The notes under the pieces: generated by a model
The model's database searches: none
Seen by the model: only the letters and a program-made list of their open reading frames with translations
What the model was told of the DNA's origin: nothing
Assembly: GCA_046760785.1 (NCBI GenBank)
Contig: JBHIET010000035.1
Span: forward strand, 1-33,253
Length of the DNA: 33,253 nt
Source: JBHIET01 sp046760785
GTDB taxonomy: Bacteria > Chloroflexota > Anaerolineae > B4-G1
Direction of reading: 5' to 3'
Position numbers and translations under genes: made by a program
Shown: positions 1-7,979 of the stretch, piece by piece
Numbering within the stretch: position 1 is the stretch's first letter
How the letters are laid out: each line of letters begins with the position of its first letter

Positions 1-54
1 TATGATCTGTACAATCACTGTTACGATTTCCAGGGGTGCGAAAAACAGGCTTAG
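1..54 (+). repeat. Left copy of 54-bp terminal inverted repeat
   Basis: The first 54 bases are the exact reverse complement of the last 54 (33200-33253); identity stops at base 55. The repeat has no coding content. No transposase lies beside it, and the window between the copies is full of housekeeping genes. The likeliest reading is a dispersed repeat at which the assembly broke. A genuine inverted repeat flanking the locus is the alternative. Confidence 0.95.
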
Positions 55-344
55 AACAATGGCACTAACTTTTCAGGTTGCGCGAGGCTGAAGCCCCCGC
101 GCTGAGAGAGCGAAGCCCCTTCGGGGCCGGATTTTAGCCCGTAGGGCTTTGCCCTTTCAACCCGGAGGTTCACCTCCGGGCGACGCAGTGCTAAATGCTA
201 GTGACATTGCCCTTTTAGCCTACATTAGGGGCCGGCGGGCGAGAAGCGCGGGGCGCTGTCCTGAGCCCTTCGACTCCTTCGGCTTCGCTCAAGGCCGGCT
301 TTGTCGAAGGACCGCGGGGCTTGTTTTGCCAGCGTGGGGTCTCG
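55..344. repeat. Non-coding stretch with GC-rich hairpin repeats
   Basis: No credible gene is seen here. The stretch holds short hairpins: AGCCCCTTCGGGGC near 114-127, and a perfect 9-bp stem with a 2-base loop at 161-180 (arms CCCGGAGGT/ACCTCCGGG). At about 255-310 there is a REP-like segment containing CTGAGCCCTTCGAC and TTGTCGAAGG. Related hairpins recur near 4870, 20500, 24500-24720 and 32430-32520, so these look like dispersed palindromic repeats. One of them could also terminate the acyl-carrier operon that ends at 345. Confidence 0.6.
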
Positions 345-599
345 TCAGGCGGCCTGCGTCTTGTAGAGATGGTAGGCGTCGCCCACCGTCTTCACCTCCC
401 AGGCTGCCTCCATCGGGATGCTGATCCCCATCTCCTCCATACGCAGCATCAGTTCCACCATTTGGATGGAGTCGGCGAGTAGATCATCTAAAAATGAAGC
501 CTCACGGACGACTTTGCCTTCCTCTACCTGAAGTTCTTCGGCGATGATACGTCTGAATTTCTCGAAAGGAATGGGGTCGTTGTTGGGATTTTCCCTCAT
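345..599 (-). CDS. Acyl carrier protein
   Basis: This 84-residue protein has the size and helical pattern of a stand-alone acyl carrier protein. The phosphopantetheine attachment motif is LADSIQMVEL, with Ser44 in the D-S-[LI] signature where 4'-phosphopantetheine would be attached. It would carry an acyl chain as a thioester in the cytoplasm. Its start lies 6 nt after the stop of the AMP-ligase gene, so it is the last gene of a GNAT, ligase, ACP operon. This makes it a dedicated carrier for that ligase rather than the housekeeping fatty-acid ACP, because no fab genes are nearby. The family call is firm; the identity of the acyl chain is unknown. Confidence 0.88.
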   Translation of the reverse strand: MRENPNNDPIPFEKFRRIIAEELQVEEGKVVREASFLDDLLADSIQMVELMLRMEEMGISIPMEAAWEVKTVGDAYHLYKTQAA

Positions 600-605
600 C
601 GTGGC

Positions 606-2228
606 TTACCTCTCCATCTCTTCCAGTGCTACCTCGCGCAATTTGAACTTCTGCGGCTTGCCTGTTCCTGACCGAGGGAACTCAGTCACGAACCGCACGC
701 GGCCAGGGATTTCGTAGGGCTCCAACTCCGCCCGGCAGAAGTCCAGGACCTCTTGGGCCGTCATCTCCGCCCCATTCTCGAGGATGACAAAGGCCCACGC
801 GCTTTCTCCTCCCACGGCGGAGGGCACCCCCACCACCGCCACCTCTCGAATCTTAGGATGGGAGGTCAGATAGCTCTCAATCTCGGCCGGATAGATGTTC
901 TGCCCACCCCGGATGATCATATCCTTCTTGCGCCCCACGATGCGCAGGTATCCCTCGCCATCTATCATCGCCAGGTCGCCGGTGTAGTACCAGCCGTCCT
1001 CGTCCATCACCTCGGCTGTCATCTCCGGGGCGCGGTAGTAGCCCAACATCACGCTGTCGCTGCGGCAGACCAGTTCCCCCACCCGCCCCCGGGGTAACTC
1101 GCGCCGCTGTTCGTCCACGATCTTGATCTCCATCCCCGGCATGGGACGCCCCACCGTCTCGGCCTGCCGCTCGTTGGAATCGGCCAGGCTGGTGGCGGCG
1201 ATGCCCCCGCCCGTCTCCGTCGCGCCGAAGCCGATGTGGACCGCGCAGCCGAAGCGACGCTGGATCTCTCGCGCCAGGTGCGGCGGGCACGGCGCGGCGC
1301 CGGTCCCGCAGATGAGCAGCGACGAAGTATCGTAGCTTTCGAACTCCCGCAGCCTCAGCATCACCTGGAAGGCCATCGGTATCGCGATCAGGACGGTCAC
1401 CCGCTCCTGCTCCACCAGCCGTAGTGCCTCGCGGGGGTGGAAGCGCGGCATCACCACCAGCCGGTCGCCCATCAGGAGCGCCTGGAGCATGACCTCCAGC
1501 CCCGTGGTGGTGTGCCACCCGGCGGTGGAAAGCATGGTCTGGGGCCGGCCGGCGGCGCGCAGCAACCGCTCCCGGTAGCGCGCCAGGGCTTTGACCGTCT
1601 GCCCCAGCATCTTGAGGCTGGGCCGCCGCATCCACAACTCGCGCAGTTTGATGCTCGCCACGACCGGCGCGATCAGGCTGCGGTGGCTGTGCATCGTCCC
1701 CTTCGGCGCCCCGGTCGTGCCGGAGGTGTAGAGCAGGGCCAGGAGGTCGTTGGGCGAAACGTCGGTCGGCGACAGATCCACTTCTGTGGACATCAGGTCG
1801 GCCAGGCTTCGCTGTGAGCGCTCAGCCGAACGGTCCGTGGTAGGGATGACGTGACGCAGACTGGCAGCCTGTTGAAGCACCTCGTCCTCGATGGGGCGGA
1901 AGGTCACCAGCGCCACAGGCTCTGCGTTGCGCAGCACGCCGCTCAGTCCCCGGCGGCGCAGTTGGATATTGAGGGGTGAGATGACCGCGCCCAGTTGGGC
2001 CACGGCGAAGAACAGCGTGGCAAGCTCAACGCCAGGTGGCACGAAGGCGGCGACGTTGTCCCCCTTGCGTATACCCAGCCCGTGGAGGCCGCGCGCCAGC
2101 GCATTGATGCGCTCCAGCAGTTGGCCGTAGGTAACCCGGACCTCGCCACAGACCAGTGCTTCCTGGTCGCGGCGAGAGTCGGCCACGTGGCGAATGGCCT
2201 CCGCCATCGTCATATCCGTGCTGAGCAT
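606..2228 (-). CDS. Acyl-AMP/acyl-CoA ligase (ANL superfamily)
   Basis: This 540-residue adenylate-forming enzyme activates a carboxylic acid as acyl-AMP and then loads it on CoA or on a carrier protein. The ANL core motifs are in order: P-loop LLYTSGTTGAPKG at about 165-177, GATETG in the middle, YTGD, then GRKKDMIIRGGQNIYPAEIE. The C-terminal catalytic lysine is in SGTGKPQKFK (about Lys524). The length is normal for the family. It sits between a GNAT-family transferase (stop 9 nt upstream of its start) and an ACP, so loading of that ACP is the likely role. A medium- or long-chain fatty acid is a reasonable substrate, but nothing in the sequence fixes the chain. ATG at 2228 fits the family N-terminus. 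Confidence 0.88.
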   Translation of the reverse strand: MLSTDMTMAEAIRHVADSRRDQEALVCGEVRVTYGQLLERINALARGLHGLGIRKGDNVAAFVPPGVELATLFFAVAQLGAVISPLNIQLRRRGLSGVLRNAEPVALVTFRPIEDEVLQQAASLRHVIPTTDRSAERSQRSLADLMSTEVDLSPTDVSPNDLLALLYTSGTTGAPKGTMHSHRSLIAPVVASIKLRELWMRRPSLKMLGQTVKALARYRERLLRAAGRPQTMLSTAGWHTTTGLEVMLQALLMGDRLVVMPRFHPREALRLVEQERVTVLIAIPMAFQVMLRLREFESYDTSSLLICGTGAAPCPPHLAREIQRRFGCAVHIGFGATETGGGIAATSLADSNERQAETVGRPMPGMEIKIVDEQRRELPRGRVGELVCRSDSVMLGYYRAPEMTAEVMDEDGWYYTGDLAMIDGEGYLRIVGRKKDMIIRGGQNIYPAEIESYLTSHPKIREVAVVGVPSAVGGESAWAFVILENGAEMTAQEVLDFCRAELEPYEIPGRVRFVTEFPRSGTGKPQKFKLREVALEEMER

Positions 2229-2237
2229 CCAGGCACC

Positions 2238-3374
2238 TCACAGTTTCATCTGATACAGCCGGTAGTGCTTGTACCGTTCCGCTCCCAAGCGATGGGCGAT
2301 GAGGTTCACCATGGGGTTCAACTCCGAAGTGAGGGAGCCGTCCAGCCACTCGTAGCCCCTGTCGTACACCGCTTTGACGGCTTCCATGTATAGCAGGGCG
2401 TCAATGCCCCGGCGGCGATACTCCTCCAGGATACCCATTAACTTGAAGGTGACGACGTCAATCTGGCGCATGTAGCGCTTGATCATGAGCCAGCCCAGGG
2501 GGAAGAGCCGACCATTGAGTTGAATCAACACGCGGTTGACGTCAGGGATGGCGATGCAGAAGCCGACCGGTTTGCCTTCCATCTCGGCGAAGAGCGCCAG
2601 GTCCGGGTCCAGGAACGGGCGGATCTGGTTGGCAAGGCGGTAGAACTCGGCCTCGGTCATCGGAATGTGGTCGGGGATATGGCTCAAGGTGATGTCAAAG
2701 AGGTAGTGCGCGGCGGAGATCTCCTCGTCCCAGTTCTCCAGGCAGGCTTTGCGGATGGTGACGTTGGCCACCCGTCGTGCCACGTCGGCCACACGAGAGA
2801 GTTCCGGCGGGATGTTCTTCAGTTCCTCGCCGATCTGCGCGCGGAACGCCCGCCAGGCAAAGAGATCGTGGTCCTTCTCCATCCCGTATCGCTCCAGGAA
2901 GTCTTTATAGTACGGCGGGGTGTGGGCCTCCAGCATCACCGGCGGGCAGTCGGCCCCTCCGATCAGCACGCCCGGACAGTCATTGTTGGTGAAACTGGTG
3001 GGTCCGCGTACCAGCGGCATGTCGCGCGCCCGCAGCCATTCACAGGCAACGTCCAGCAAATGCTCGGCGACGGCGTAATCCTCGATGGCCTCGAAGAAGC
3101 CGAAGCCACCTTCCGGCTGACCCAGATACTCGATGCGGTTATGATCTATGAAGGCGGCGATGGTGCCCACTGCCTCTCGGCCTCGGCGGGCCAGAAAGAG
3201 TGCCACGTCGGCGTGCTTGTAGAAGGGACCTCTGGCAGGGTCCAGATACTCAAGCCGCTCGGAGATTAGAGGCGGTACCCAGTTCGGATCACCCTTGTAG
3301 ACCCGCCAGGGGAACTTGACGAAGGCCCGCAGGTCGCGCCGGGTGGTGACCGGTTGAATGTGGATGGATGACAT
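2238..3374 (-). CDS. GNAT-superfamily N-acyltransferase-like protein
   Basis: The protein has 378 residues from the ATG at 3374, which has AGGAG 9 nt upstream. The frame stays open upstream to about 3623, but that extension is the tail of a decayed RHS gene and should not be included. The N-terminus SSIHIQPVTTRRDLRAF leads into a long Acyl-CoA N-acyltransferase fold. The second half (around the segment VDVV-FKLMGILEEYRRRG and following residues) resembles a GNAT acyl-donor site. The family is related to YghO-like proteins. It is followed after 9 nt by the acyl-AMP ligase and then the ACP, so the likely job is transfer of the loaded acyl chain to an amine. Bacterial ceramide synthases use comparable neighbours, but no serine palmitoyltransferase is present here. 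The substrate is unknown. Confidence 0.75.
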   Translation of the reverse strand: MSSIHIQPVTTRRDLRAFVKFPWRVYKGDPNWVPPLISERLEYLDPARGPFYKHADVALFLARRGREAVGTIAAFIDHNRIEYLGQPEGGFGFFEAIEDYAVAEHLLDVACEWLRARDMPLVRGPTSFTNNDCPGVLIGGADCPPVMLEAHTPPYYKDFLERYGMEKDHDLFAWRAFRAQIGEELKNIPPELSRVADVARRVANVTIRKACLENWDEEISAAHYLFDITLSHIPDHIPMTEAEFYRLANQIRPFLDPDLALFAEMEGKPVGFCIAIPDVNRVLIQLNGRLFPLGWLMIKRYMRQIDVVTFKLMGILEEYRRRGIDALLYMEAVKAVYDRGYEWLDGSLTSELNPMVNLIAHRLGAERYKHYRLYQMKL

Positions 3375-3439
3375 TGCTCTTGACTCCTCTCCGCTGTCTC
3401 GGCGGTGTGCTTCCATTATTATGGGTCTCACCCGCAGGG

Positions 3440-4617
3440 ATAGCAGGTGGTAGGCCCAGGCGGAGCCGTCCCAGCGGCCCAGGGTGTCGTGCCCTACGAG
3501 ATACAGCCTGCCGCCCTCGCGCAGCATCTCCGGCACACCGCTGGCCCAGTCCCACGCAAACGCGGTCTCCACGCCATCCACGCTCTGCATCACCCACAGC
3601 CCCGCCGCGCTGTACGTGTACACCAGCGTGGCCGCGCCCTCCGCCCGGCGGCATTGTATGCGTACGTAAACGTGCCGTCACTCACCAGGTTGCCCCGGTC
3701 ATCCCAAGTATACGTCACACCGTCCACGCTTGTCAAGCGATCGGCGGAGTCGTAGGCGTAGGTGTGGACGCAGGTTTAGTCCAGGTGTATAGATCGTTAT
3801 ACACATTGTCCTGCAGACTGTATGCCCGGTGCTCCTCGTAGGGTGCAGCCCGGCACGGTGCAGTGGTTGCTCTCCCCGCTCCAGTACTGCTCGCCGCCTT
3901 TGTCGGCGCGGAAGCAGTAGTCGCCATTCCCCCCCTCGTAGGGGGGGGCAGGGGGGGTGTAGTTCTGCGGATAGCCAGGCAGTGCCCCAGCGTTCCGTCC
4001 CGCTGGCGCACTGCCCGGCCCTGGTCATCGTATTCAGTACGTTCGACGACGTGGTCGGCCGGGTCGCGCACGTCACATAGCAAATGGGTGCCCGTATAGG
4101 CGTATGTCCAGGCAAGACCGCGCGTGTCGGTCACCACTGTCAGGTCGCCCGCCTCGTCGTAGCCGTATTGCACGGTGCGGTTGATGGGGTCGCGCACCTC
4201 CGCCAGGCGACCCTGGCCATCGTACGCGAAGGCCAGGAAGCGTTCCCCGGTACCATCCTCCACGCGCACCAGTTGCGTGCCGCTGTAGGTTAGCGCAGTG
4301 ACCTGGCCCTGAGGATCGCGGATCTGGGCCAGGCGGCCCGCGCTATCGAAGAGGTACGTGCTCTGGCCCACGCCCGTGAGCGTATAGGTGTAGGGTGAAG
4401 TCAGCGTGCGGGTGAGCGTGGCCCAGACGCCGGGGAAGGGGGTGTAGGTGCCATCTTCGTCGTCGTGGAAGCGGAAGCGGGCACCGTGGCAGCCCTTGAC
4501 GATGACGGTATTCGGCTCACCGCCGGGCTCACCGGGAAGGGGCGATCGATCCACCGAAATCAAGATCTCCTCGGGGCGGCACAGGCAGAAAGTCCCGTCA
4601 TAGGATACTGCGTTCAC
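3440..4617 (-). pseudogene. RHS/YD-repeat gene remnant, frameshifted
   Basis: Reading on the minus strand from 4617, the translation shows classical YD repeats: LFDSAGRLAQIRDPQGQV, FAYDGQGRLAEVRDPINRTV and YGYDEAGDLTVVTDTRGLAW. After about 3980 the frame decays through a G/C homopolymer insert. YD-type sequence (HTYAYDSADRLTSVDGVTYTW) then continues in another frame at about 3690-3770. A second shift near 3630 leads to YTYSAAGLWVMQSVDGVETA. Homology stops abruptly at AWAYHLL, about 3440, where RHS proteins normally continue into the conserved core end. The 5' end lacks a secretion signal and the toxin tip is absent. This is a broken internal fragment of an RHS wall or toxin-delivery protein. 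Confidence 0.8.
3929..3947. repeat. G/C homopolymer hairpin inside the RHS remnant
   Basis: Seven C, five bases (TCGTA), then at least seven G form a perfect hairpin, followed by another G run near 3952-3957. It interrupts the RHS reading frame. It may be an inserted small repeat, a slippage site, or a place where the assembly miscounts bases. Confidence 0.7.
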
Positions 4618-5013
4618 GCTATGAGACGCCTCCGGGACGGAGGCTTTGAGCCCAAGAAAAGAATGCGATTGCCCTGTGTGCTGTCTGGCTCAAGCACCGG
4701 GCCAGGAAGGGAGTTCATACGCTGCCAGTCCCCCCGTAGGGTGTTGGTCGCCCGGCTCCGCCCGGACGTTCACGCCCGCGCGAGCTTGAGAGCCTGCCGG
4801 GGCATGAAGTGCTCCGGCTACCGGGCAGCGTCGGATGAATCCGACTGGAAATGGTCTCCACGAAGGCCAAAAGCCCCGTTCACGGGGCGCGGCTTTCTAG
4901 CCCGGACACTTTAGTCGGGGCGAAGAGACGCACAGTGTCAATGTCACTGTGAACCAGCCCGAATTTGTACGGACTCGCTTTTCAAGATCAACAACACTCT
5001 ACAGGGGGACTCG
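4618..5013. other. Non-coding stretch with palindromic repeats
   Basis: No gene is supported. Visible structure: a GCCTCCG/CGGAGGC hairpin near 4629-4645, a perfect 7-bp stem GTCGGAT-GA-ATCCGAC at 4830-4845, GCCCCGT-TC-ACGGGGC near 4871-4886, and CACAGTG/CACTGTG arms at 4931-4951. The last one lies just past the end of the MEMO-AMMECR1 gene and could act as a weak terminator on the minus strand, but no T-run follows. The hairpins resemble those at 100-180 and 20490-20555. Confidence 0.55.
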
Positions 5014-6564
5014 CTATTCTTCGCCAAAGACGACCGCCGTGAAGGTATACAGCGTCGCCCCCTCCTGCCAGCAATCCGTTGGCAGCCCGGCCTTAAGACA
5101 CAGGTTGTCCAGGAACTCTTCCCGGTCCCAACCCTCCTCGACCGGCACCTGGGGCAGGAGCAGCCCCTGGCGACCATCCTTGAAAATCATCAGCCCGTGG
5201 ACGCCCACCTGGATCTGCTCCACGTCTGTCACCCGATGGAAGGGAGAGAGGACAGAAATCTCGACGGTGACGCCAGCAAGTTCCTCCGGCGTGAGGGGCG
5301 GGAAGCGATGATCCTCGGTAGCCGCCGCTACCGCCATCTGCTGTACCACTTGATAGAGAGGCTGGTCGGCACGGGTGTGGCCGATGCAGCCGCGTAGTTG
5401 CCCGTTCTCTTTCAGCGTCACGAACACCCCAGAGCGGCGAGTCAGGGCCGGGTCTTCGGCCTCGTAGTCGGGGATGGTTCCGTCTTTCAGGTAAGTTTCC
5501 AGCGTGGCGCGGACCAGGGTTAGCAGTTCCTCCCGCTGCTCCCGCGTCAGGTCTGGCGGCTCGTAATGCCAGAACATGACCGCCCCATAGCCCACCACCT
5601 GCCCCCGGTCGCCATGGGGGGAGTCGCCGGAGTTGGCATAGCGCAGGACGGTCACCGTCTCGGCCCCCAGGCCCGCTGCCACGCGCATCGTCACCAGAAT
5701 AGGCCCCTCGCCACAGGCACAGGTCGCCAGGTTAGGAAAGCCCGCGACCATCAATCCCTCTATCGTCTCCCGCACTCGCGCCGGGCCAAAGGTCTCGATG
5801 GCCCCCAGCGTGGCCCCGTCCACGACGCGGGCGTCGTCATAGCTGGGGTAGTGGGAGAGGTCAGAACTGGCGATGACGACCGCCCGCTGGCCAGGGAGTG
5901 CCTCCAGCAGCGCACCTGCCAGAGCCTGCACCGTCTCCTCGTCGTCGGCGCCCATCAGCACTGGCACGAGGCTGCAATTGGGGCAAACCCGCTGGAGGAA
6001 GGGGAGTTCGATCTCGATGGGATGCTCCCCTTCGTGGGCGGCGGGGTCAAAGGTGATGCGCGGATCGGCTTCTACGAGCGCCTGGGCCAGCTCTGCATCT
6101 ACCGGCACCACGCCCAGCGGCGTCTCGAAGCCACCCTCGGCCCAGACGGAGATGGGGTCCGAGAGAGGAGATTGGTGATCGGCGGCGATGATGACGGCGA
6201 CATCGTACTCGGCCCTCTCCAGCTGCTTGAAGCCGCAGGCAGCCACCGGCCCGGAGTAGACGTAGCCAGCGTGGGGCACGATGAGGCCGATGGGCGCCCC
6301 GTCTACCGGCGCGACCGCCTCCAGGAAGCCATCTACCATCTGCGTCAGTTCGTCGGGGTCGCCGGGATACCAGGAGCCAGCGACGACAGCGGGGCGCATC
6401 TGACCGGGGGGCACGGTGAGAGAGGGAAGTGCAGTGGGGAGGGAGGCCGCCGTCCCTGTGGCCTCCGCCGTTGGCGTAGCGGCTGGCGTGGCGCAGGCGG
6501 AGAGAAGCAAAGCGACCAGGACTGCCGCCGGCAAGAGTTTCAGGTTACACGTCACACGTTTCAT
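5014..6564 (-). CDS. MEMO-AMMECR1 fusion lipoprotein (AmmeMemoRadiSam proteins B+A)
   Basis: The protein has 516 residues from ATG 6564, with GGAGG about 5 nt upstream. A frame open further upstream overlaps the radical SAM gene and is rejected. Residues 1-24 are a lipoprotein signal peptide (MKRV, hydrophobic stretch, lipobox LSAC with Cys24), then a Thr/Ala-rich linker. Residues about 56-335 are a MEMO domain: HAGYVYSG (His98), ADHQ (His130) and CACGEG (Cys282/Cys284) sit where human MEMO1 has its metal ligands His49, His81 and Cys244. Residues about 340-515 are an AMMECR1 domain with the hallmark LRGCIGH. The radical SAM gene ends 34 nt upstream. The fusion and partner define the AmmeMemoRadiSam system, whose reaction is unknown. 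The signal peptide places it outside the cytoplasmic membrane. Confidence 0.93.
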   Translation of the reverse strand: MKRVTCNLKLLPAAVLVALLLSACATPAATPTAEATGTAASLPTALPSLTVPPGQMRPAVVAGSWYPGDPDELTQMVDGFLEAVAPVDGAPIGLIVPHAGYVYSGPVAACGFKQLERAEYDVAVIIAADHQSPLSDPISVWAEGGFETPLGVVPVDAELAQALVEADPRITFDPAAHEGEHPIEIELPFLQRVCPNCSLVPVLMGADDEETVQALAGALLEALPGQRAVVIASSDLSHYPSYDDARVVDGATLGAIETFGPARVRETIEGLMVAGFPNLATCACGEGPILVTMRVAAGLGAETVTVLRYANSGDSPHGDRGQVVGYGAVMFWHYEPPDLTREQREELLTLVRATLETYLKDGTIPDYEAEDPALTRRSGVFVTLKENGQLRGCIGHTRADQPLYQVVQQMAVAAATEDHRFPPLTPEELAGVTVEISVLSPFHRVTDVEQIQVGVHGLMIFKDGRQGLLLPQVPVEEGWDREEFLDNLCLKAGLPTDCWQEGATLYTFTAVVFGEE

Positions 6565-6598
6565 GCTGCCCTCCAGTATCTGTCGTCCAGTATCCAGC

Positions 6599-7900
6599 TC
6601 ACTGATCCGGCGGTCCTGGTGGTACCTGCACCGGCCGCCCTGCCGGTTCGCCGGACCACCACACGCCGGGGATAGGCTCGCCACAGTAGGCACAAGCTCC
6701 GTCCCGCAGGTGGTACTCCACCACTGTGAACCCCTGCCGTACGATGATCGCTTTCCCACAGGCGGGACAGTAGGTGTTGTTGCCCGGATGGCCCGGCACG
6801 TTGCCCACGTAGACGAAGCGCACCCCCTCTTCCAGCGCGGTCTCCCGCGCCCGATCCAGCGTTTCCACCGGCGTCGGCGGCAGGTTAGTCAGTTTGTACT
6901 CCGGGTGGAAGCGGCTGAAGTGGAGCGGCACGTCCGGGCTCAGGTCCCGCGCCACCCAGCGGGCCAGCGCCCGCAGTTGCTCCAGGCTGTCGTTCAGCGT
7001 CGGCACCACCAAATTGACGATCTCCAGGTGGATGCCGCTCTCGTAGACGGTACGGATCGCCCCCAGCACCGACTCCAACTCCGCCCCGCACACCTCCCGG
7101 TAGAACGTCTCGTCGTATCCCTTGAGGTCAATCTTGATTGCGTCCGCCGCCGCGCACAGCTCTCGCAAAGGCTCCGGGTTGATAAACCCGGCGGAGATGA
7201 CCACACTGCGCAATCCAGCCTCTCGCGCCAACTGTGCCGTCGCCAGCATGTACTCGTAGAAGACCATCGGCTCGGAGTAGGTGTAGGCGATGACCGGCGC
7301 CTCGTACTGCTGTGCGTAGCGGACCACGTCCTCCGGCGGGAGGTCGGCGTTCTGGGTCTGCTCGGGCGTGACCTGGGAGATTTGCCAGTTCTGGCAATAG
7401 AGGCACCGAAGATTACATCCAGCGGTCGCGATGGAGAAAGCGGCAGCGGTGGGCAGGTAGTGGTAGAAGGGCTTCTTCTCGATGGGATCAATGTGCACCG
7501 CGCAGGGGTTGCCGTAGACCATCGAGTAGAGCCGGCCGCCCCGGTTCTCCCGCACCCGGCAGTGGCCCCGCTCGCCGTCGGCGATGACGCAGCGGTGGGG
7601 GCAGAGGGTGCACTGGACGTAGTCGCCGGTGTGAGGGATATGGCAGTAGGAGACAGACAGTGGCTCTTCAACTGTGCTGTGGCAGGAGGCGCAGTCCAGC
7701 GAACCCTCGCTCGAGAAGGAGGCGTAGTAGCGCGCCTCAACCGACCAGGGATTGGGAGGTTCGGCCGGCGCAGTCTCGCCCATGCCTTCCGGGGACCCCT
7801 CCCACCAGTGGTTGCCGGAGAGGCCCGCTGCCGCACCCACACCGCAGGCGGCCAGCGCCCCGGCACCGAGCAAGAACTGACGGCGTGTAACCTTGCCCAT
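6599..7900 (-). CDS. AmmeMemoRadiSam radical SAM enzyme with Tat/lipoprotein signal and CxxCH motif
   Basis: The 433-residue protein starts at ATG 7900. The N-terminus has a twin-arginine motif (TRRQFL, residues 5-10), a hydrophobic stretch and a possible lipobox LAAC (Cys19). An N-terminal extension contains CASCH (residues 70-74), a CxxCH heme-c-type motif. Next come CTLCPHRC (97-104), the DPIEKKP segment, and the radical SAM cluster motif CNLRCLYC (Cys162, Cys166, Cys169), which binds [4Fe-4S] and SAM. C-terminal cysteine pairs at 378/381 and 403/406 look like a zinc-ribbon. It lies between ccsA and the MEMO-AMMECR1 gene on the same strand. Family membership is firm and the reaction unknown. 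An exported radical SAM enzyme would be odd, since SAM is normally cytosolic. Confidence 0.93.
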   Translation of the reverse strand: MGKVTRRQFLLGAGALAACGVGAAAGLSGNHWWEGSPEGMGETAPAEPPNPWSVEARYYASFSSEGSLDCASCHSTVEEPLSVSYCHIPHTGDYVQCTLCPHRCVIADGERGHCRVRENRGGRLYSMVYGNPCAVHIDPIEKKPFYHYLPTAAAFSIATAGCNLRCLYCQNWQISQVTPEQTQNADLPPEDVVRYAQQYEAPVIAYTYSEPMVFYEYMLATAQLAREAGLRSVVISAGFINPEPLRELCAAADAIKIDLKGYDETFYREVCGAELESVLGAIRTVYESGIHLEIVNLVVPTLNDSLEQLRALARWVARDLSPDVPLHFSRFHPEYKLTNLPPTPVETLDRARETALEEGVRFVYVGNVPGHPGNNTYCPACGKAIIVRQGFTVVEYHLRDGACAYCGEPIPGVWWSGEPAGRPVQVPPGPPDQ

Positions 7901-7917
7901 CGCCTACCTCACAACCT

Positions 7918-7966
7918 GACACGGAACACGCAATACGTAGCACGTGTTTAGTATTACGTGTTGCGT
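7918..7966. repeat. Imperfect inverted repeat between ccsA and the radical SAM gene
   Basis: Arms ACGCAATACGT (7928-7938) and ACGTGTTGCGT (7956-7966) are complementary at 10 of 11 positions, with a 17-base A/T-rich loop. The repeat fills most of the 79-bp gap between the two genes. It may be a small dispersed repeat; no T-run follows, so a terminator role is doubtful. Confidence 0.5.
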
Positions 7967-7979
7967 ACCAGACTAAATC

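Noticed and set aside
6416..7951. Long open frame on the plus strand opposite the radical SAM gene
   Set aside because: It is antisense to two strongly supported genes and gives an Arg/His-rich translation with no recognisable motifs, typical of a shadow frame in GC-rich DNA.
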